NCBI GenBank assembly: GCA_033297075.1
Contig: MU858208.1
Coordinates: 1-64,000 of the forward strand
Reading direction: 5' to 3'
DNA from: Rhypophila decipiens
Lineage: Eukaryota > Ascomycota > Sordariomycetes > Sordariales > Naviculisporaceae
DNA: 64,000 bases
This document shows, piece by piece, positions 35,111 to 50,000 of the stretch. Numbering within the stretch: position 1 is the stretch's first letter; every line of letters begins with the position of its first letter. A model generated the notes under the pieces. It saw only the letters and a program-made list of their open reading frames with translations. It did no database searches and was not told the origin of the DNA. The position numbers and the translations under genes were made by a program.

Positions 35111-38100
35111 GAAAGGAGAGAGAAGGACAGAGCGTAAGCAGTGGAGATGCGATCCAGGAGGCGCTGCTGTTGGATACAGAGCTGGTGCCGAGTAGAGCGA
35201 CTCTTAGGTCCGATTGGTGTAGAGACGCGTTGACTCCTGGCTTATGGAAGGATGGGGGGAGACAGGCCAGATATAGGGATCACGGACGGCTCTGGCACGG
35301 GTCTTAGATCTCGAGATCGTTCAAGGGTGAGTTGCTGACGACTGCAGCATGAAGAAGGCACAAGATTGCCAAGTTGAATTCAGAGGACCCTCGTCAAGCT
35401 TGACAGATAATATTCCATAAATGTGAGGCAGAATGGGGAAACACAGAGGGTGAGTCCAACAAGGCAGACTGTCCGGGGTATCTTATACAATTTGTAGAGA
35501 TTCAGTTCTGCCTGGCTAATAATGGGAGTAAGCGCTGTTATACTGGTGAAGTCGGTCTTTATGAAGGCTTTTGGGGGCCAGAGATGTGCAGCATGGACGA
35601 GCATGGGTTTTGGGGGGGTGTACATCGGAGCAGCAACTTGGTCGAGGAGGATGGAGAGCAGCAGCAAGCTCCAGATCAACAGTGGCTGCTGCATGGGTAG
35701 GACTTGGGTGTGGTGCGAGTAGTGTACCTGGGTCTGAGGGGCCATTGACAGGTCCCTTGACGAACAAAGCCCTTCTGGTCTAGCTCAGGTACCCGTGGTG
35801 GTAAGGCTATTGGAACTATCCCAAAGGGGCAGCATTTGGTAAACATCAGCTGCAGGGCGGATAACTAGAGTCATGTTGGGACCTTTTTTTTTTCTCGAGA
35901 AGGAGGGGGGGTGGGCTGCGAAGAGCAGAGATCAAGGGGGCAGCAGATGAATCCAACTCGGAAGAAAAATAGGTGACTGGGAAAATAGAACAGACATGCT
36001 AAGTTGGGTTACTGCAAGCTCAAGTTGCATGGCATGTCTAAAAGTAGTGGTAGGGGAGACAGGGACAGGGGACTGGAGCCTATGTACATGCAGCCGAGAG
36101 GTACCTTGGTCTTTGCTGGGCGTGAATGGCATCGTCCTCACAGGGATGTAGGTGTGGGTCGCCCTTACCTGGATCCTGAGAGTCGTGTATGTATGTACAT
36201 GTACCAAACTCGATACAGTACAAGCAGCTCAGAGTGCGTTTGGGACGTAGCGGGGCTGCTGACAGGGCTGGCGACCATTCAGAGATGCAGCAGCAGTGCT
36301 ACCTACACCACACCCCCAAACTCGGGTTGTTGGTGCCAGGGTGCAAAGGTTTCCAGTTGGCAATGACAGATTCTGTGACTGAGCTTGAGCGAGATGGAGT
36401 TCCTCTTGCGTTGTCCCTGCTTCAGTTTGAAGTGATTCTACGGTTGGCATGCTGAGCAGAACGGGGAGGATCCGTCAACCATCACACCATCGAGCACTAT
36501 CACGGTGGCAACTCGTGAGCATCATGATTGCGACCAAAAGTCTATGCGTGGTGGTGAGTACCGACAAAGCCGGGGACTTGGGGAGACGGACCACTGGGCC
36601 CGGGACCAGCTTGTCGTGCCGATCACGTCGTCTCGCAAAAATCACATCTTCAGACGTTGGAAGACTGCCATCTATCGTGCTATCCAAGCAGTGCGCTGGG
36701 CTGGCAGCGGCACTTGCGGAACACCACCAACACCCACGAACGAGATGGATAGGGCGCGCTACACTCGTCGCATGATGTGGGGGAGGCGAGCGCTTGCGCC
36801 TAGTGACCCGTCTGCCGAGTATGTGCCTGACTGGCCAGGCTGCTGGATGTAAATGCGACCAGCTCCCTGGGGATAGGCGGCCATCTCGACCTCGACCCAT
36901 CAAGGCGAAGCCAAAGGGACCGCGGACTTTGGTAACGTCCTTGGCCAGAGCGCAGCACTCTGGAACGTGGTTATCGTGATGGCTCGAGGATGATGGTCAA
37001 GGCCAGGCAGGTCCGGCCAAAAATGGGCGCCTGAGATTTTGCTCTTGAAGCAGGGCTCTGTACGAGTATCACACTTCAATGCGACCTCCAGAAAGGGACC
37101 AATGGTAGACTCGAGACGGAGTATATGAGGTTTGGGAACAAGATATCAAGCCAGAAGGGACTGAGACGAAATTGAAGAAACCGACGGGATGCAGGGGTCG
37201 CTGCTGCTGCACGGCAGCACAGAACTCGTAGTATCCATCAATCTCGGCGTTTTCTCTGAGTGCAGACAACAAGGACCTTAAAGTCGGCGATTCTTGGTGA
37301 TGTATTCCGAACATGCTGTTGGGAGCTATGAGTGCAGTGCATATCAATGTGTACGAGTTGGGGAGAAAGAGCGCACCTGAACTGAAGCGGGCATTGCCCC
37401 CAAATTCAAAGTCCCCGAGCTGTCGACACAAGATCCCTTTTTAGCCCCCAACCTTGCCTATTGCTCCAAGGCACTCTGTCCAGTCAGAATTGCTGGTTGG
37501 CGATAGCTGGGTGGGGCTGCTGATGATCGCTGATGATTATCGGCTTGGTTTTGCGAAAACGAGCATTTTGAAACCTCTTTTTTTGCTGCTGGGATCGTGA
37601 GTAGTTGATGAAGTTGTTAAGAGTAAGTCGGTGATGGAGGGGACGACGTTGGAACAGGGTCGCCGACGTGGGACCCAAACCCTTGAACAGAACCTGGGTA
37701 ACGATGTGGGAAGGCGCAGAGCCAGATCTGGTAGCTGGATCGGCTCCACAGCCCGCCCAGCGGCCGCAGTTGTGATTCGCCAATGCGCTTCCCGGCCCAG
37801 CAAAGTGTCTTTACCGCGAGCTGCCCTACCAGTAATTACCGTTGAGTACCGTCGTGAACTGAACCGTGTCCACGCTGACGGTGTCAAGCTTCGGCGTATT
37901 GTACCAACCATTCTGTGCCGATAGGTAAGGTACGAGCTTGCACTGCAGAGACAGTGCTAATATGGAGTACTTACCCCGTACTCTTCTACCATCTCGTACA
38001 TCCCTCCCTTTCTCTTTCTCTTTTGTATTGATGCGATATTTTCAAGAATAAAAGAATAGCTTCTGCAGTCCATCGGCGTTATCGGGTCTGGGTTGGTAAC

Positions 38101-41100
38101 TAGAGTCGTTGATAGCGCAGTGACTCTAGGCACCTGTATTCTTTCTGAGATCGCCCATAGACACTAGGAACAAGACTAGTTCCCGATGACACCTTTGTGT
38201 GGCTTTGGCACAATTGCCGGGTCTCGGAATTCTGGGCTGACTGTGCCCAGGATCTGAGGTATCGCGAAGGGAGGCTGTACAGTACATACCAGATTGATAC
38301 TGCTGTACGGATTACAGTACTCGTGTCGTGTATCATTACACGGCGTGCTTGACGAGACAGCACGAGGCACCTTCCAGGCGGGTTCCTGAGGATTGTCAGC
38401 GGTACGGGCAGCGGAAGGAACAAGTTATGGGCCTTCTGGGGGCATTGCGGGAACGCACTCGGACGGCAGGTGCAATCCTGTTGCTGGTTTCCCGTGTTTC
38501 TGATGTCTTCTCGAAGAACTCCATCAAATGAATTACTCTATGGGCTGGCCCGCTTCTGTTCCACTTTGTGTATCTCAGCGGCGAGGTTGCCGTCTTTCTT
38601 ACCTCGACTTGACTCCTTGGTCGCGGGTCGACATCCAGACAGGTTCTTTTGCAATTGCTTGGGTATGATGTGTTGACCACTCGACGTTCCTCGACTCCCA
38701 ACTGCCAGTCAGCCGCCAATCAGCAGTCGGTTCTCGACATCGGTTATGATCTCTCCCGTCCGCGTTTCTTTTACCGAGCGGAAGTCCCAATCCACCTGTC
38801 AAGGTGAACCGGCTGGTTAATGCGAACCACACCGACCGGGCAGTTACCAGGCAACAGCAAATCGAGCTGCCCTTCGTTTGAAGTTTAAAGGGCATCATTA
38901 CTTACATCACACAAGCATGATGCATTCTTCCCGTCTTCTCTGTCCTGAAGTTGGTGCAAGACTTAAGTGCGCTTTCTCCATTGTTCCGCCTGTCAAAGTC
39001 GCTGCCTAACCTGGGTCCTAGGCATTGAAAATGGAGGTAAGGAAAGGCGTTTGTCAACGGATAAATCACCACGGTCGGGCAGTTTCATGAGATATGTCGA
39101 TATTACATACCGATTTCCCAGTCTCGGAGTTTGGTTTGCTAAGGATCGTCATTATTAGTGGAGGGATAGGGAGAGGGCTATGGCTTGTTTTAGTTGTATC
39201 ACGTCTTACCAAACTTACTCTTACACTCCGTGACAGACAGCTGGTGTCACTCTGGTTCATTCGTATCTTGGCCGTCCGCTGGTCACCTTCCTTTGCAGGT
39301 TTGGCTGTTACTTCAAAGTCCTGAACCAATCCCCTTCGATTGCGAGACTTTACGGAGCCTCCCTAAGACGCTGACCTATCACCCGATCAGTAACCTCAAT
39401 ATCTTTTAACCCAAACCAGAGATATTAGTAGAGCCCTATGGTACGGCCTACGGAATCGATATCCCTAGGGCTTAGTGTGCAATTGAGACGGGGGCATCTG
39501 ACAACTCTGACTGGCTGAGCATTCTATGTAAGTGTTATCACCATTATCGTTTTCCTCCAACTCCGACGGGAATTTACCATCATCATTAAACCCAAGTGCA
39601 TGCCGTCTCAGGTTTGTAAGAATCAACCGACGTGTGATACTGATACGGGGGAACTTATCATGTTGCAATCATTGATTAGAGAACTGTCACTGTTGAGCGC
39701 GAACCACTCAGCACTCTCCTCACGGGGACCTTGGTCACCCCCTCACCCCAAGGGACCCCACGAATTCAACCTCACGCGGGTAGCATGTTGATTCACAGCC
39801 CCTTGATGATTTTCCTTGGGTTGAGGTTACAACCCATGGCTTAAACTTTACACCTCTCTCCAAAGGACCTGGCTTCAATGTTATCCCGTCCCAGCAGCGT
39901 CCCGGAATTTGAGAAAGAGGGATGATCGATGAATAAGCACGCAGCAGCAGTGGTGGTAGCCAGCCGTCGCATGAGGGTTTCCCAGAGCACTCCAATCTTG
40001 TGCAGTTGAAACATGGTGATCGTGCGGATCATCAACCACACTGCGCACCAGCTGAGCAACTGGAAACGCACCAAAGACTCCCAAGGTCAGAAGGTGAGAG
40101 GGCCTGCTGGTCATTCGGTGTTCAGACACCGAGCTGTCCGACTTATAAGTCACCATGTAACCCCCTATATGATATCGCTCCAGTGGGGGTGAACACTGGA
40201 AGGGGTCTGCACGAACAAGACCGTTCGAACCACGTCTTGGCCGAAGGATTCGGGGCTTTGCGTGGATACCCTTGCAAACGATCAATGGCAAAAGGGAAAG
40301 ATGCCCAGCTGTCAGTGACATTCATTAGATGCACGCATAAAATGGATTCCCACAGGCATTTGGAATGATGGAACGAAACCCCAAGCCAGAGAGAAAATGG
40401 AGCAACTTGCGGCCCACCTCGATGAGGACGCTTTACTGTTTAGGGAGCAGGATTCCAGGCCAAACCAGTGAAAGTTTGGATAGCGTCATGCCGTTTCGAA
40501 ACATCTCTCGACCAACAAGACACACTCGTTATTGCGTTGTGGCTGTCAGATCTCCATGAAGAACAAGCTCAGATTTCATGGACCGGAGTACCCGTACAAG
40601 GTTTTTTATTCCTAATGACGCAGGCTATGATTAGTACCAGGTTGAAGATCGTCTGAGCACTCTGGACGATGGAGAGAGTGTCACAGCACAGACAGAGACC
40701 TGTATCCCCTACCAGAACGTGCATTGCTAGCGTCAAAGCAAAGGCATTAAGCTACGGATATGTCCCCGACTAGGGCTTGTCGCAGGCGGATATACCCGTT
40801 CGGTTCAACGTGGCCGACGGGCTCGAACTGAGCCTCAGGGCCCGAACCTGTCAAATCGGTCGTGTCAGTGCTTTCGGCCCCAGACGGCATGATCGGCCGG
40901 CCTTGGAGCATTCAACGGGCTCCGTGGAGGCCGGTCCACAACGTGGTTATCTCTCCACGGAATACGCCCTCAACGACTGCACTCTGTGTTTCACTCCCAA
41001 ATCACGCCCGAGCAACAACTTTGAACTCTGTAAGGACGAGACGGCCCTTGAGCCCCCAATGAACCTCGGGGGGCCTTTTCGGAAACAGCTGAGGTGCATC

Positions 41101-44100
41101 GCTAGCTGATAATGCTTTACGTCGGCCGATTTTGGCACAAAATGCCAGCGGGGTTGTTCCTCCATTCATTTGACTCTTCTTGGTCAATCGCTCGTGCTAC
41201 CAGATCAACCATCAACGTTATCAATCTCAGCCAAGCACCAATGTGAATTCCGTCGTGATCGACGAGGGCTGTACGCTGCAAGTTCGGTAGGCAGCCGGAT
41301 TGGTCGGTGTTTGAATTACCCAGACGGGATACAAGAAGAAATTGGCCCGACCCCGATTGAAGGCTACCTATTCTTTTTCCCCATTCGCATTATGGTACTC
41401 CGTACCGAGAAGAATATGGGGACAACTTGAAGCCAGCATCGTCCACTCTCGGTGCTGACAGGACCAAATAAGAGGTCACACTTGTTCTGCACCTGCAAAG
41501 CAATGCTCTCATCTACGATTAGGAGAGAAGTCATCTCTCTCCATAGAGACCAGAGTATCAATCTGACCTGTCCTCGTCAACGCCACATTCACACGCACAC
41601 AGAAATACCTACCCGTTGATTTCCTGCAAGCAACCGGGGCAACGCTCCTTCCAGATCGATTCTGCCAGGGGGAGGAGTAGAAGGCCCAGATGGAAGCAAC
41701 CCGATACGGACCTTGTCCATGTTCAACAGTGTCGTTTTCGACACGCCTCCCATCTATCTTGGATTCCCCAAATCTCATTGCGCCTTTCTGTGCCTGCGCC
41801 TCAGCACCTTAAATCCTTCAAGCTGTTCTTTCGCTTTGCTTTTTTCGCGGCTTTCGGCAGAGTGAGCAAGCAAGACCTTGATCTGGGAGAGAACCAGCAA
41901 TCATACTCCAAGAGAAATAGGACCCTGCTTCCTACCCGCAATCTAAATGGTTTCTTAAAGCTGCAGATGCAGCAGGTCTCTCTCCTCCCGGCAGGCCCAG
42001 TTTAACGCCGGTCCTTGACTGTGAAAGAGCCAAGGTTCCAACGTCGGCGACACTTTAGTTTGATAGAAACAAAATTCAACTGGCCTCGGACACGCAAATG
42101 CTCGCGGCGCAAGAATTCAAAATTCAAGAACTCGAACTACCCAGGTCCGGTAGATGAATGGCACGCAAAAATGCTCCGCGGGGAAACGCTCAGTCCCTGC
42201 GGGAGCGAGGGAACGGTTCTCAAGGATTCTGTTATGGGCCCTGAAACATATCTTGCATCTGCGGACAGAGTACAAGTGTAATTGTCGACTGGGGTTCTGG
42301 AACGGCTTGTACCAACTTCCACGTGTAGGAACAGATGGTCCCGCCCACACCATTTCTCGCGATGTCGAGAATTCGTGCATCGCTTTTTCGTTTTATGAGA
42401 ACTGACCTGATGAAGGCTCCAAGTTGGCACCAAAGTCCGATGTGAGCATGCACGACAACTCAAACAATGATAAAAAGAGGAACATGCGGAGTTTGAAGTG
42501 GGGTTGACGTAGTGGAAGGATTCACTGGGATGGTGTGCTCGAATCCTAAAAATACCCTGCCTGTGCTCTCATTGGCTGGCGCGTCTAAGCATCGGCTATT
42601 CTGCCCTTCATATGCCCCGCTAGTCCAAGATAGTAACATGCGTTGCACAGAAAGGGGACGATCTATTGCTGACCCTGGTGCTCAGCCAAGACTGTCAAGC
42701 GCGTCTGGGGCATCTCCCTTTGGCTCCAAGCAACCGCATTTGGGACTCTTTACATGCACGCCCATGCATGGATTACTACACTGTACGGATACCTCGAGCA
42801 GCCTTTTTCTTCGTTCCGGGTTGGCTGCGGTCGACCGTCGCGAACACTCCACTCAGAGCCGGCCCCACTTCTTCTGGCGCGATCGGTGCCGGGTCCCCAG
42901 TTGTCCCCACTGCTGACAAGTGCACTAATTTGTCGGGACTCAACCCGCGAAAGACCCACTCACACTTTGCTCCACAGCATCCCTGCTTGCTCCCCCCTGC
43001 CCTGGAATCAACCGCAAAGTATCGACTTGAAAAAGGTACATCCAACCCCAAAATCTGCAAATGCACACTGCAAGGGAAGGCTGCTGATGGAATCAAGCCC
43101 ATTTAACACAGCTAAATCAGGATTCCGGTTCACCCACACAGAATCCATCAACACTACGGTACGGATCATCGTCCACGGCTTCCCACCTCTTCTTCAGGTC
43201 AGTCTTTCGCTTGCGCTTAGAGTCAACGGGAGAAGAATGGAACGCTTACCGACCAACATCATCCGCGACCTGGACCAGACTCCGCTGTACCTGCCTAAGC
43301 ATAAGGCTGTGCTGGTGTCTCTGATTGATTAATAGGCTCCTTTCGACTTTGTCCAAGACTAAAAAAGAAAGACAAGAACACAAAAAGACGGGTATGGAAT
43401 AACGCATGCGACACTGTCATGCTGGACTCACATATCTCACGGATGAATTACTTGGTAGGATATATCCATAATCTGGTACAAAAAGACTCCGCGTATTACG
43501 CAAGTTGTTGTGATAGGCAATCCTGTTACAGTAATTTGTCTCGGGCGGGTAAGGTACGGAAACAGTACGGTATTGAAGGGTAAGGTGGTCGGAGAGTTTC
43601 GTCACCGGCCGGCTCGCTCGCTCGCACGTTGGGGCTCCTTTGTTTTTTGCGTTCCGATCCCAGGCTTCCAGATTGGACCTGCAAGTCTTCTGCAACCCTA
43701 AAAAACGACCCATTCCATCAATACAACAGTGACGTATCCGTACACTACGTTATTCTGTTGTGTCCCAGATCGGCAATGTCATAAGCCCTGGTTGGGGTGG
43801 GCAATCATCAATCTATCCGCATGCTGGAAATCTAACCGTCGTCTGCGATGAAACGAAACGAATCCAGCTAACCATGGTGGGATTCAACTCGAAACATGCC
43901 AGAGTAGATTCATCCGAACCTCTCTCGAGATTATGTCCAACTTGTCATTATAGTCATGACCATCACGAGGTAAGCACATGTTTCTATTCTATTTTTGGTC
44001 GGTTCTTTCGCTCGAGGAGGTTGAAGTTTAACTTTGCGAACCTGAAACCCAAACATTGGAACAGCAGTTGTTGATGTTGGCTGTTTGGAAGATTATATCG

Positions 44101-47042
44101 TATGTAGGTATATAATTATGTGTGTGTGGAGAGAGTTGGGGGCCACATGTTCTCTTTCGGAATATCATCATGTCAACACTGCATGATGTTTTGGGTACGA
44201 AGTACGAGCCAACATACTCGCTCAAACCGTATTGTCTTCCTAATCAAGAGTGATCCGATCTGACTGGCATATCTAGCTCGAGATGGAAACAAGAGAGGAG
44301 GCGACAATGATAAGCCCACGTCCCTGTTGGAAACACAAATGTCTAGGAATGACATATCCGTGTTGCGAATATCAGCAATCCGCCCGCGAGTCGGTGAGTT
44401 ATCTCTCGGCTTACAAAGTCGTCAATCTCCACGATGATGAGTGGTGGATGACGAGTCAAATCATTTCTTACCAGCCCTTTGACTTAGTGACTGAGTGTCC
44501 AGATGTGCATAGCTTTGTCAGCCCGTGGCTTTTGGCTTTTCCGAAGCAACACAAAGCCTCCTCGTCAGACGAGCCCTACAACAAGGTACTATAAGGCGAC
44601 ATGTGTGGTAGGGATATCACTACGGTGGGTTTTCATCAATCAGATTCGAGGAAACTGACAACTCTCTGGCCTGCCTGATTGGCCTGCCACGGAGTACGAG
44701 CTAGGCATTACCTACTCGTACATCCTATCGTTTAGCTCAGCAGCTTGAATAAGCAACCGATGGCTTGGTTTTCCACTTCATCAGCATTGTCAGGAGCCAT
44801 CATCAACCATGACAAGGAGATATTTACTCCGCCTGAGACAGCCCGCTTATCTTGCAGCTCTCAGTTCCTCAAGTCAATTAACATGACGTGCACCTCGTCC
44901 CTGAGTCAGAGGTATCTATTTCACGTTCAATCTTTCGAACAGAAGCTTATCTGCAAGTCAGACAAGAAACATCACTTACAACTATCCATACCTGGATAAT
45001 TTGCGGATACTCCCGCGCGGTATTCATTCTTGACTCCGAGCCAATTGTTAGTGGTCGTACTCCATATTTGGCATATGATTTGCCCTACTGGCTGCCGTTG
45101 GTCCCGTCCTTGGTCAACCTTTCGGCCCCCAAATTTTGCCTGTTTTGGGCTGTGTATATCCACGTACCGGTACCGATATTGTCCGTAAATTCAGTCGACC
45201 CAGTTACACAGTCTGCCTTACCACCCGAGCCGAACCCGACGGGCCCTGGGGTCCTGGTTGAGCAGGTTCATGTAATAAGTTGCCGAGTGAGCCACTCTCT
45301 CGGTTTAGAAACATAAGCCACTTATCTAAACCTTTTTTCTGGTGTTCTTTATGCCGGATGCGAACCATTTCATGCCGAGCTTTTTTCTCCGGGCTCTTTT
45401 ATTGTTGCCTATCTAAGTCGGTCGGTATATCCTTATTATACATGAGACCGGCGATTGGATGGACAGGATTTACTCTGTACTTGGGCTCGATGGACTATTC
45501 TTGCAGCCGAGTCTTGATCGGTTTTGGAAATACACAGACTAGGTATGTACCAGTACACTGAAATCACTACACATATGAGCTGAGCTCGACGATGTGTTGT
45601 TGCAACATCACCACGGAATCCATGGTAAAAACACTCAAATATGTACTTCATCACACGAGTCCAGATAGATTGGTCATTGGTAAGGTACGCAGGCAAAATG
45701 AAGAAAGCTATCACCAACCTGCTTTGAGTCGGCGTCTAATCCATTCTGTCTCGTTTCATCCAGTCGGCCTGTTGGTGCAAGAGGATGCTCTCACTGTAAC
45801 CGTTCCCCCCTACTCTTCACCATTCAACTTTATTATTCCCACGGACGACCATATGGTCCGAGGGGAAGTGTGATGATTACACTTGTGTGGATCTGGATGG
45901 ATACAACACAGTCAATACTTGTGCGCGCGCAAAATATGGAAGCTATCGCGTTCTCTCTTGCCCTTGCACTCGTTCTAGTCTCGCTCACGGGAGGGTGGAA
46001 ATAATAATCGGGAATAGTTTGTATCCACCGGATGGATTCATTGCATTCTTGGATGAATATCATGGCCCAGTGCAATCCGAAAGCATGCCCTGGAGATTAA
46101 CTTGGTTCTCACGATGTGTAAACATAGCAGAAGCTCAATGCAGGGGCTGGGATTTGAGAGCACCCAAGGTACCTGACATGGTAGGTATCTTTAGCTGAAG
46201 AAGGGAGCAGCACTGGCAGCACCTCTTCTTGGACAATTCAGCCCGCCCCCGAGGAAATGATATGACATGAGATGACAACACAAATAACCCGAATTGAGAA
46301 TAAAATCCAGATGCGGAGTGGAATAGATTGCTTAAAAAAATATCCGTCTCATCCCTCCTTGAATTTCACACGTCCTCGTGTACATACATAGACCAAAGGG
46401 TGAGCTGTATCGTCATGGCATTCGGTGAACAGGTCACCAAGTTTCGGCCAAGTCATAAGGATGGAACGGCAAATACTTCAACGGCTGAGTTGTAGGTTCC
46501 TGCATTCTGGTCCTTGCAACAGCAATATAGGTATCCAGATCACAAGGGGTAGTACATACCGCAAGGCAAATCAAGACAAGGCGTCCCTTTGGAGATCTCT
46601 TGCAGCAAACACATCACATCACATATAGCTGAAAGACTTTGAGACCAACGTACATTAGCCATTACCCAGAACACAGTCTGTATATCACTCTCTCTCCACG
46701 CCAAGTTGCGTCAAGTTAAGGCATGTGGAAACAGGTCTCTTAATTCCATCACTGCATCTACCAGGTGCTGATGACTACGGGAAAAGCAACCTCTACTGGG
46801 CCATTTTTTTCTGTCTTCCAGTCAGCTAAATCGAGGTGCTGTTTGTATGTACATACTGTAATGTACGAAAAACCATAGGCCATGTACACCTATGAAATCA
46901 CTCTCTCGCTCGCAGCTGGAACCTAAGGTATTGAGCTTGAAGGACAACCTCTCCTAACCCAAAATGCGCACTCGAGTTATTCACATAACTCCCTTGATCT
47001 ACATGAAAATACTAGGCCGTCTAGAATGACGTGACCTGCGCA

Positions 47043-47061
47043 AAAAAAAAAAAAAAAAAGA
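47043..47061 (+). repeat. Poly-A tract
   Basis: A run of about 19 adenines sits in otherwise mixed sequence. It may be a simple slippage repeat. I see no flanking target-site duplication that would mark a retroposed copy. Confidence 0.8.
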
Positions 47062-50000
47062 GACGATAACGTTGGATATAGGCGTCTGGTGGGCTGCAGT
47101 GCACGCAGGCACCTACCTGACTTCAGGCAATAACCGACGTACCTTACAGCACGACGCATGATCCTACCAAAACACACCAGCATGCATCTATTCCCATTGG
47201 TATCTCTGGTCTCTAGTCACCACTTGGTCTGGATAGCGTAGTGAAGCAACCTCGGTGTGTGGGGGTTCCCACCACAGAAGAGGCAAGGTTGGGGTTTGGT
47301 GATATATGTATGTAGTAGTGGTGTAGATGTGATCAGCGTTCTCGATCCGCTGGTTCACGTACACTAGAATACAACCTCCACAGATACATCTATTACCTGC
47401 TGTATACAAGCATTACAGTAGTGTGTTAGCAGCTCAGGGGACGGGAGGCTCAAGCATAAAACCAACATTGAATCCGCGCAAGGCCATAGTTTGGTACAGT
47501 GGCTTGGAGCTAAGCACATCATGCTGTGGCTTCACTGCATTCTATTACCATAGAACCAGGAACAGCACCAGCACACACCACACCGGCCCGGGGCTTTCTT
47601 CGGCCTGACTTCGAGTCCCCTAGTGAAATAACTCTCGGCTCGACGGGCCTGCGGTCGCTGGCTGGGCTTTCCTATGCACAGACGTGGACGGTGAGGTGAG
47701 GCAGGTGATCAGATCCCCGACGAAAGATTTGGACGGCGATGATGGGGGTTGATGATCGTGACAGGGCTGGCTGGCTGTCTGTGTGTGCAGAATTCAGGTA
47801 CCCCGTACAGGGAGGTACGTACAATACCCCAGGTTGTGAAATTATTCAACAGTGCAATGCATAACAACCAAAAGAATAATCAACATCTATTTTATCAGAT
47901 TTAATCATCCCTTTCTTTCTTTGAAATGTTTTATTTATTTCCCCTGCCGTTGTCTTGCATTGGGGAAATGATCTCGAAGGAATTGGTAGTGTAGCACACA
48001 TATCGTACTCATCAGGGTGCTCTGTACATACATACTGTAGTAAAGTAGTAATCATGAAATCCCACCCCGCAATGCCCCGCCTATCACCAACCTATTGCTA
48101 CCTTACCTTGGGGCAAAGAAGGATACGGATAGCAGGTGTGTTGGTGGATTGATATATGCTCACCTGACGTCTCTGCAAAAAATGACAATCTCAGGCAGAT
48201 AGATACACGAGTAGGTATCCGCAGATCGATGCATGTTGAAAGAAGGTCTCGGAAGCTTCCTCTCAAGGCTGAAGGAGCTGAGGCACAGCACTGACCAGGA
48301 AACGGTCCTTGATCCCCACCATAGCCAACATCGACATCTACCTAGCTGCCGTGCTCGAGTACACCGCGTTAAGATGACAGCTCGGCATCTCACTTACCCA
48401 TGAGAAAATTGTCCGTCAATATGCAGATGAGGAAGCTTAGGTGACAGGAACGGAAGAACCCCATTACGTATTCACTCATTCGCATCGCGGGGTCGCCGGC
48501 AGCTCTCCACAAGGAGGGGGCCTTGTTCCCTAAAACAATGCTGCACCGCACCCCTGCTTTGGTTTCGACCCTTCTAAGGAACACCCTTCTCGAAGCCTTC
48601 CATGCATCTGCTGTGCCGTCGTCATGCTGAGAGGGTTGCCCTGTGTGGGATGAAACATGCAGTTTCTTGTTCCCCGAGTTCTCCTTCTCGTGAGCGAAGG
48701 CGTCCACAGCGTCACGATGGAAAGGAACAGCGTAGCAGTCATGGAAGGCTGGAAAAGGTTCCGCTGCCCGAGTAATCTCGAGCCGCAACATTCTTGCGCT
48801 GCTGCAAGTTCGGTGGTAGCGAAATAACGGTTCCTTTCACCGTGTTCTTCTTGATTGGAAAACAGGAAGACAGGGGCAACTCTCCCAATCGGATGGCTCC
48901 TCGAAGCACCAATTCTGACGCAGAATGGAATCCTTCCCATGCTTCGATGCAGCTTCTCGAACGTGGTCAGGATGCGAGAGTTCATCGGCCACCTACCGAT
49001 GCGACAGCAATTTGTTGCATTTGATGGCTTTCTGTCGCCCATTTGTGAGCGCTCAGTGGGAGGATTTGAGGATGGTGGGGAAAGGGAAACAGAATGCACC
49101 ATGATGACCGCCAGGTGCAGAAGAGCACACGTGGGACGATAAGCCAGAGCCACTCAATGGTCCTGAAAGCGTTCAAGGTTGCGCCTCCCTTCTCACTTTC
49201 TTTTTTGCGCGCTGTCATGGAGAAGAAAGTGATGCAAGATAAGCAAGGTCTTCCCACGTGGACACCGGCCCGGGATCGCGGGGGAAACGGATGTGAACTG
49301 GTGTAGAAAGGCTGGCCAGTGGGAGAGCCTAGAGCCCTCTCTGGGCTGCTGACTAGCACGAGTTCGCCGAGGACACTGACCAACCGCCGAAAGCATCGGT
49401 GCCGAAGGCTGTCTCGCTGAGAAGGCTTCACGTCATCCGTGGGATGTTTCATGAGCTGCCCTACCCACCTTACCTCACAGTCCGCTGGCGCAAGGGGCGG
49501 TGAAGTTGTAGTGTATATGACCGGGCGAGAGATGATGACTGCGATGTGTTGATACTGCCATCGGATACATCGGGTCAAGCTCGACATCAGAACACCTTGG
49601 GACAAAGCGATCGTCTCTCGAGACTAAGCCGAGGGGAGGCGAGGGTGTGGGATTAACCGCCCATGTCCGAAGCCATCTAACATCTCGAGGCTAGATAAAT
49701 AGAGATTAAATATTAATTGAGTATTTCAAGCTGGCAGCTGTGTTTCAGGTGGGTGAGTGCCTACGGAGGCTCTTGATGTGAACCTTTGGCTGATCAGTAT
49801 CCGTATTTTGTTGCAGTGAAGCTGGGAATCTGTTGGCTGGCCGATTTTCAGCTGAGATTCTTCGAGGATAGAATACAGTCGATCTGAGCAGGCAGCAACT
49901 AAACTGCAGGTAAGACTGCAGTGTGCAGATCACTGAGAAAGAAATTCAGTGCTTCTCACCAGAGACACGATATCTTCCTCGTGCACCACTGGGAGTAGAG

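Noticed and set aside
40200..40240. GGTTCGAAC word on the minus strand as a tRNA B box
   Set aside because: No A box or cloverleaf lies at the right distance.
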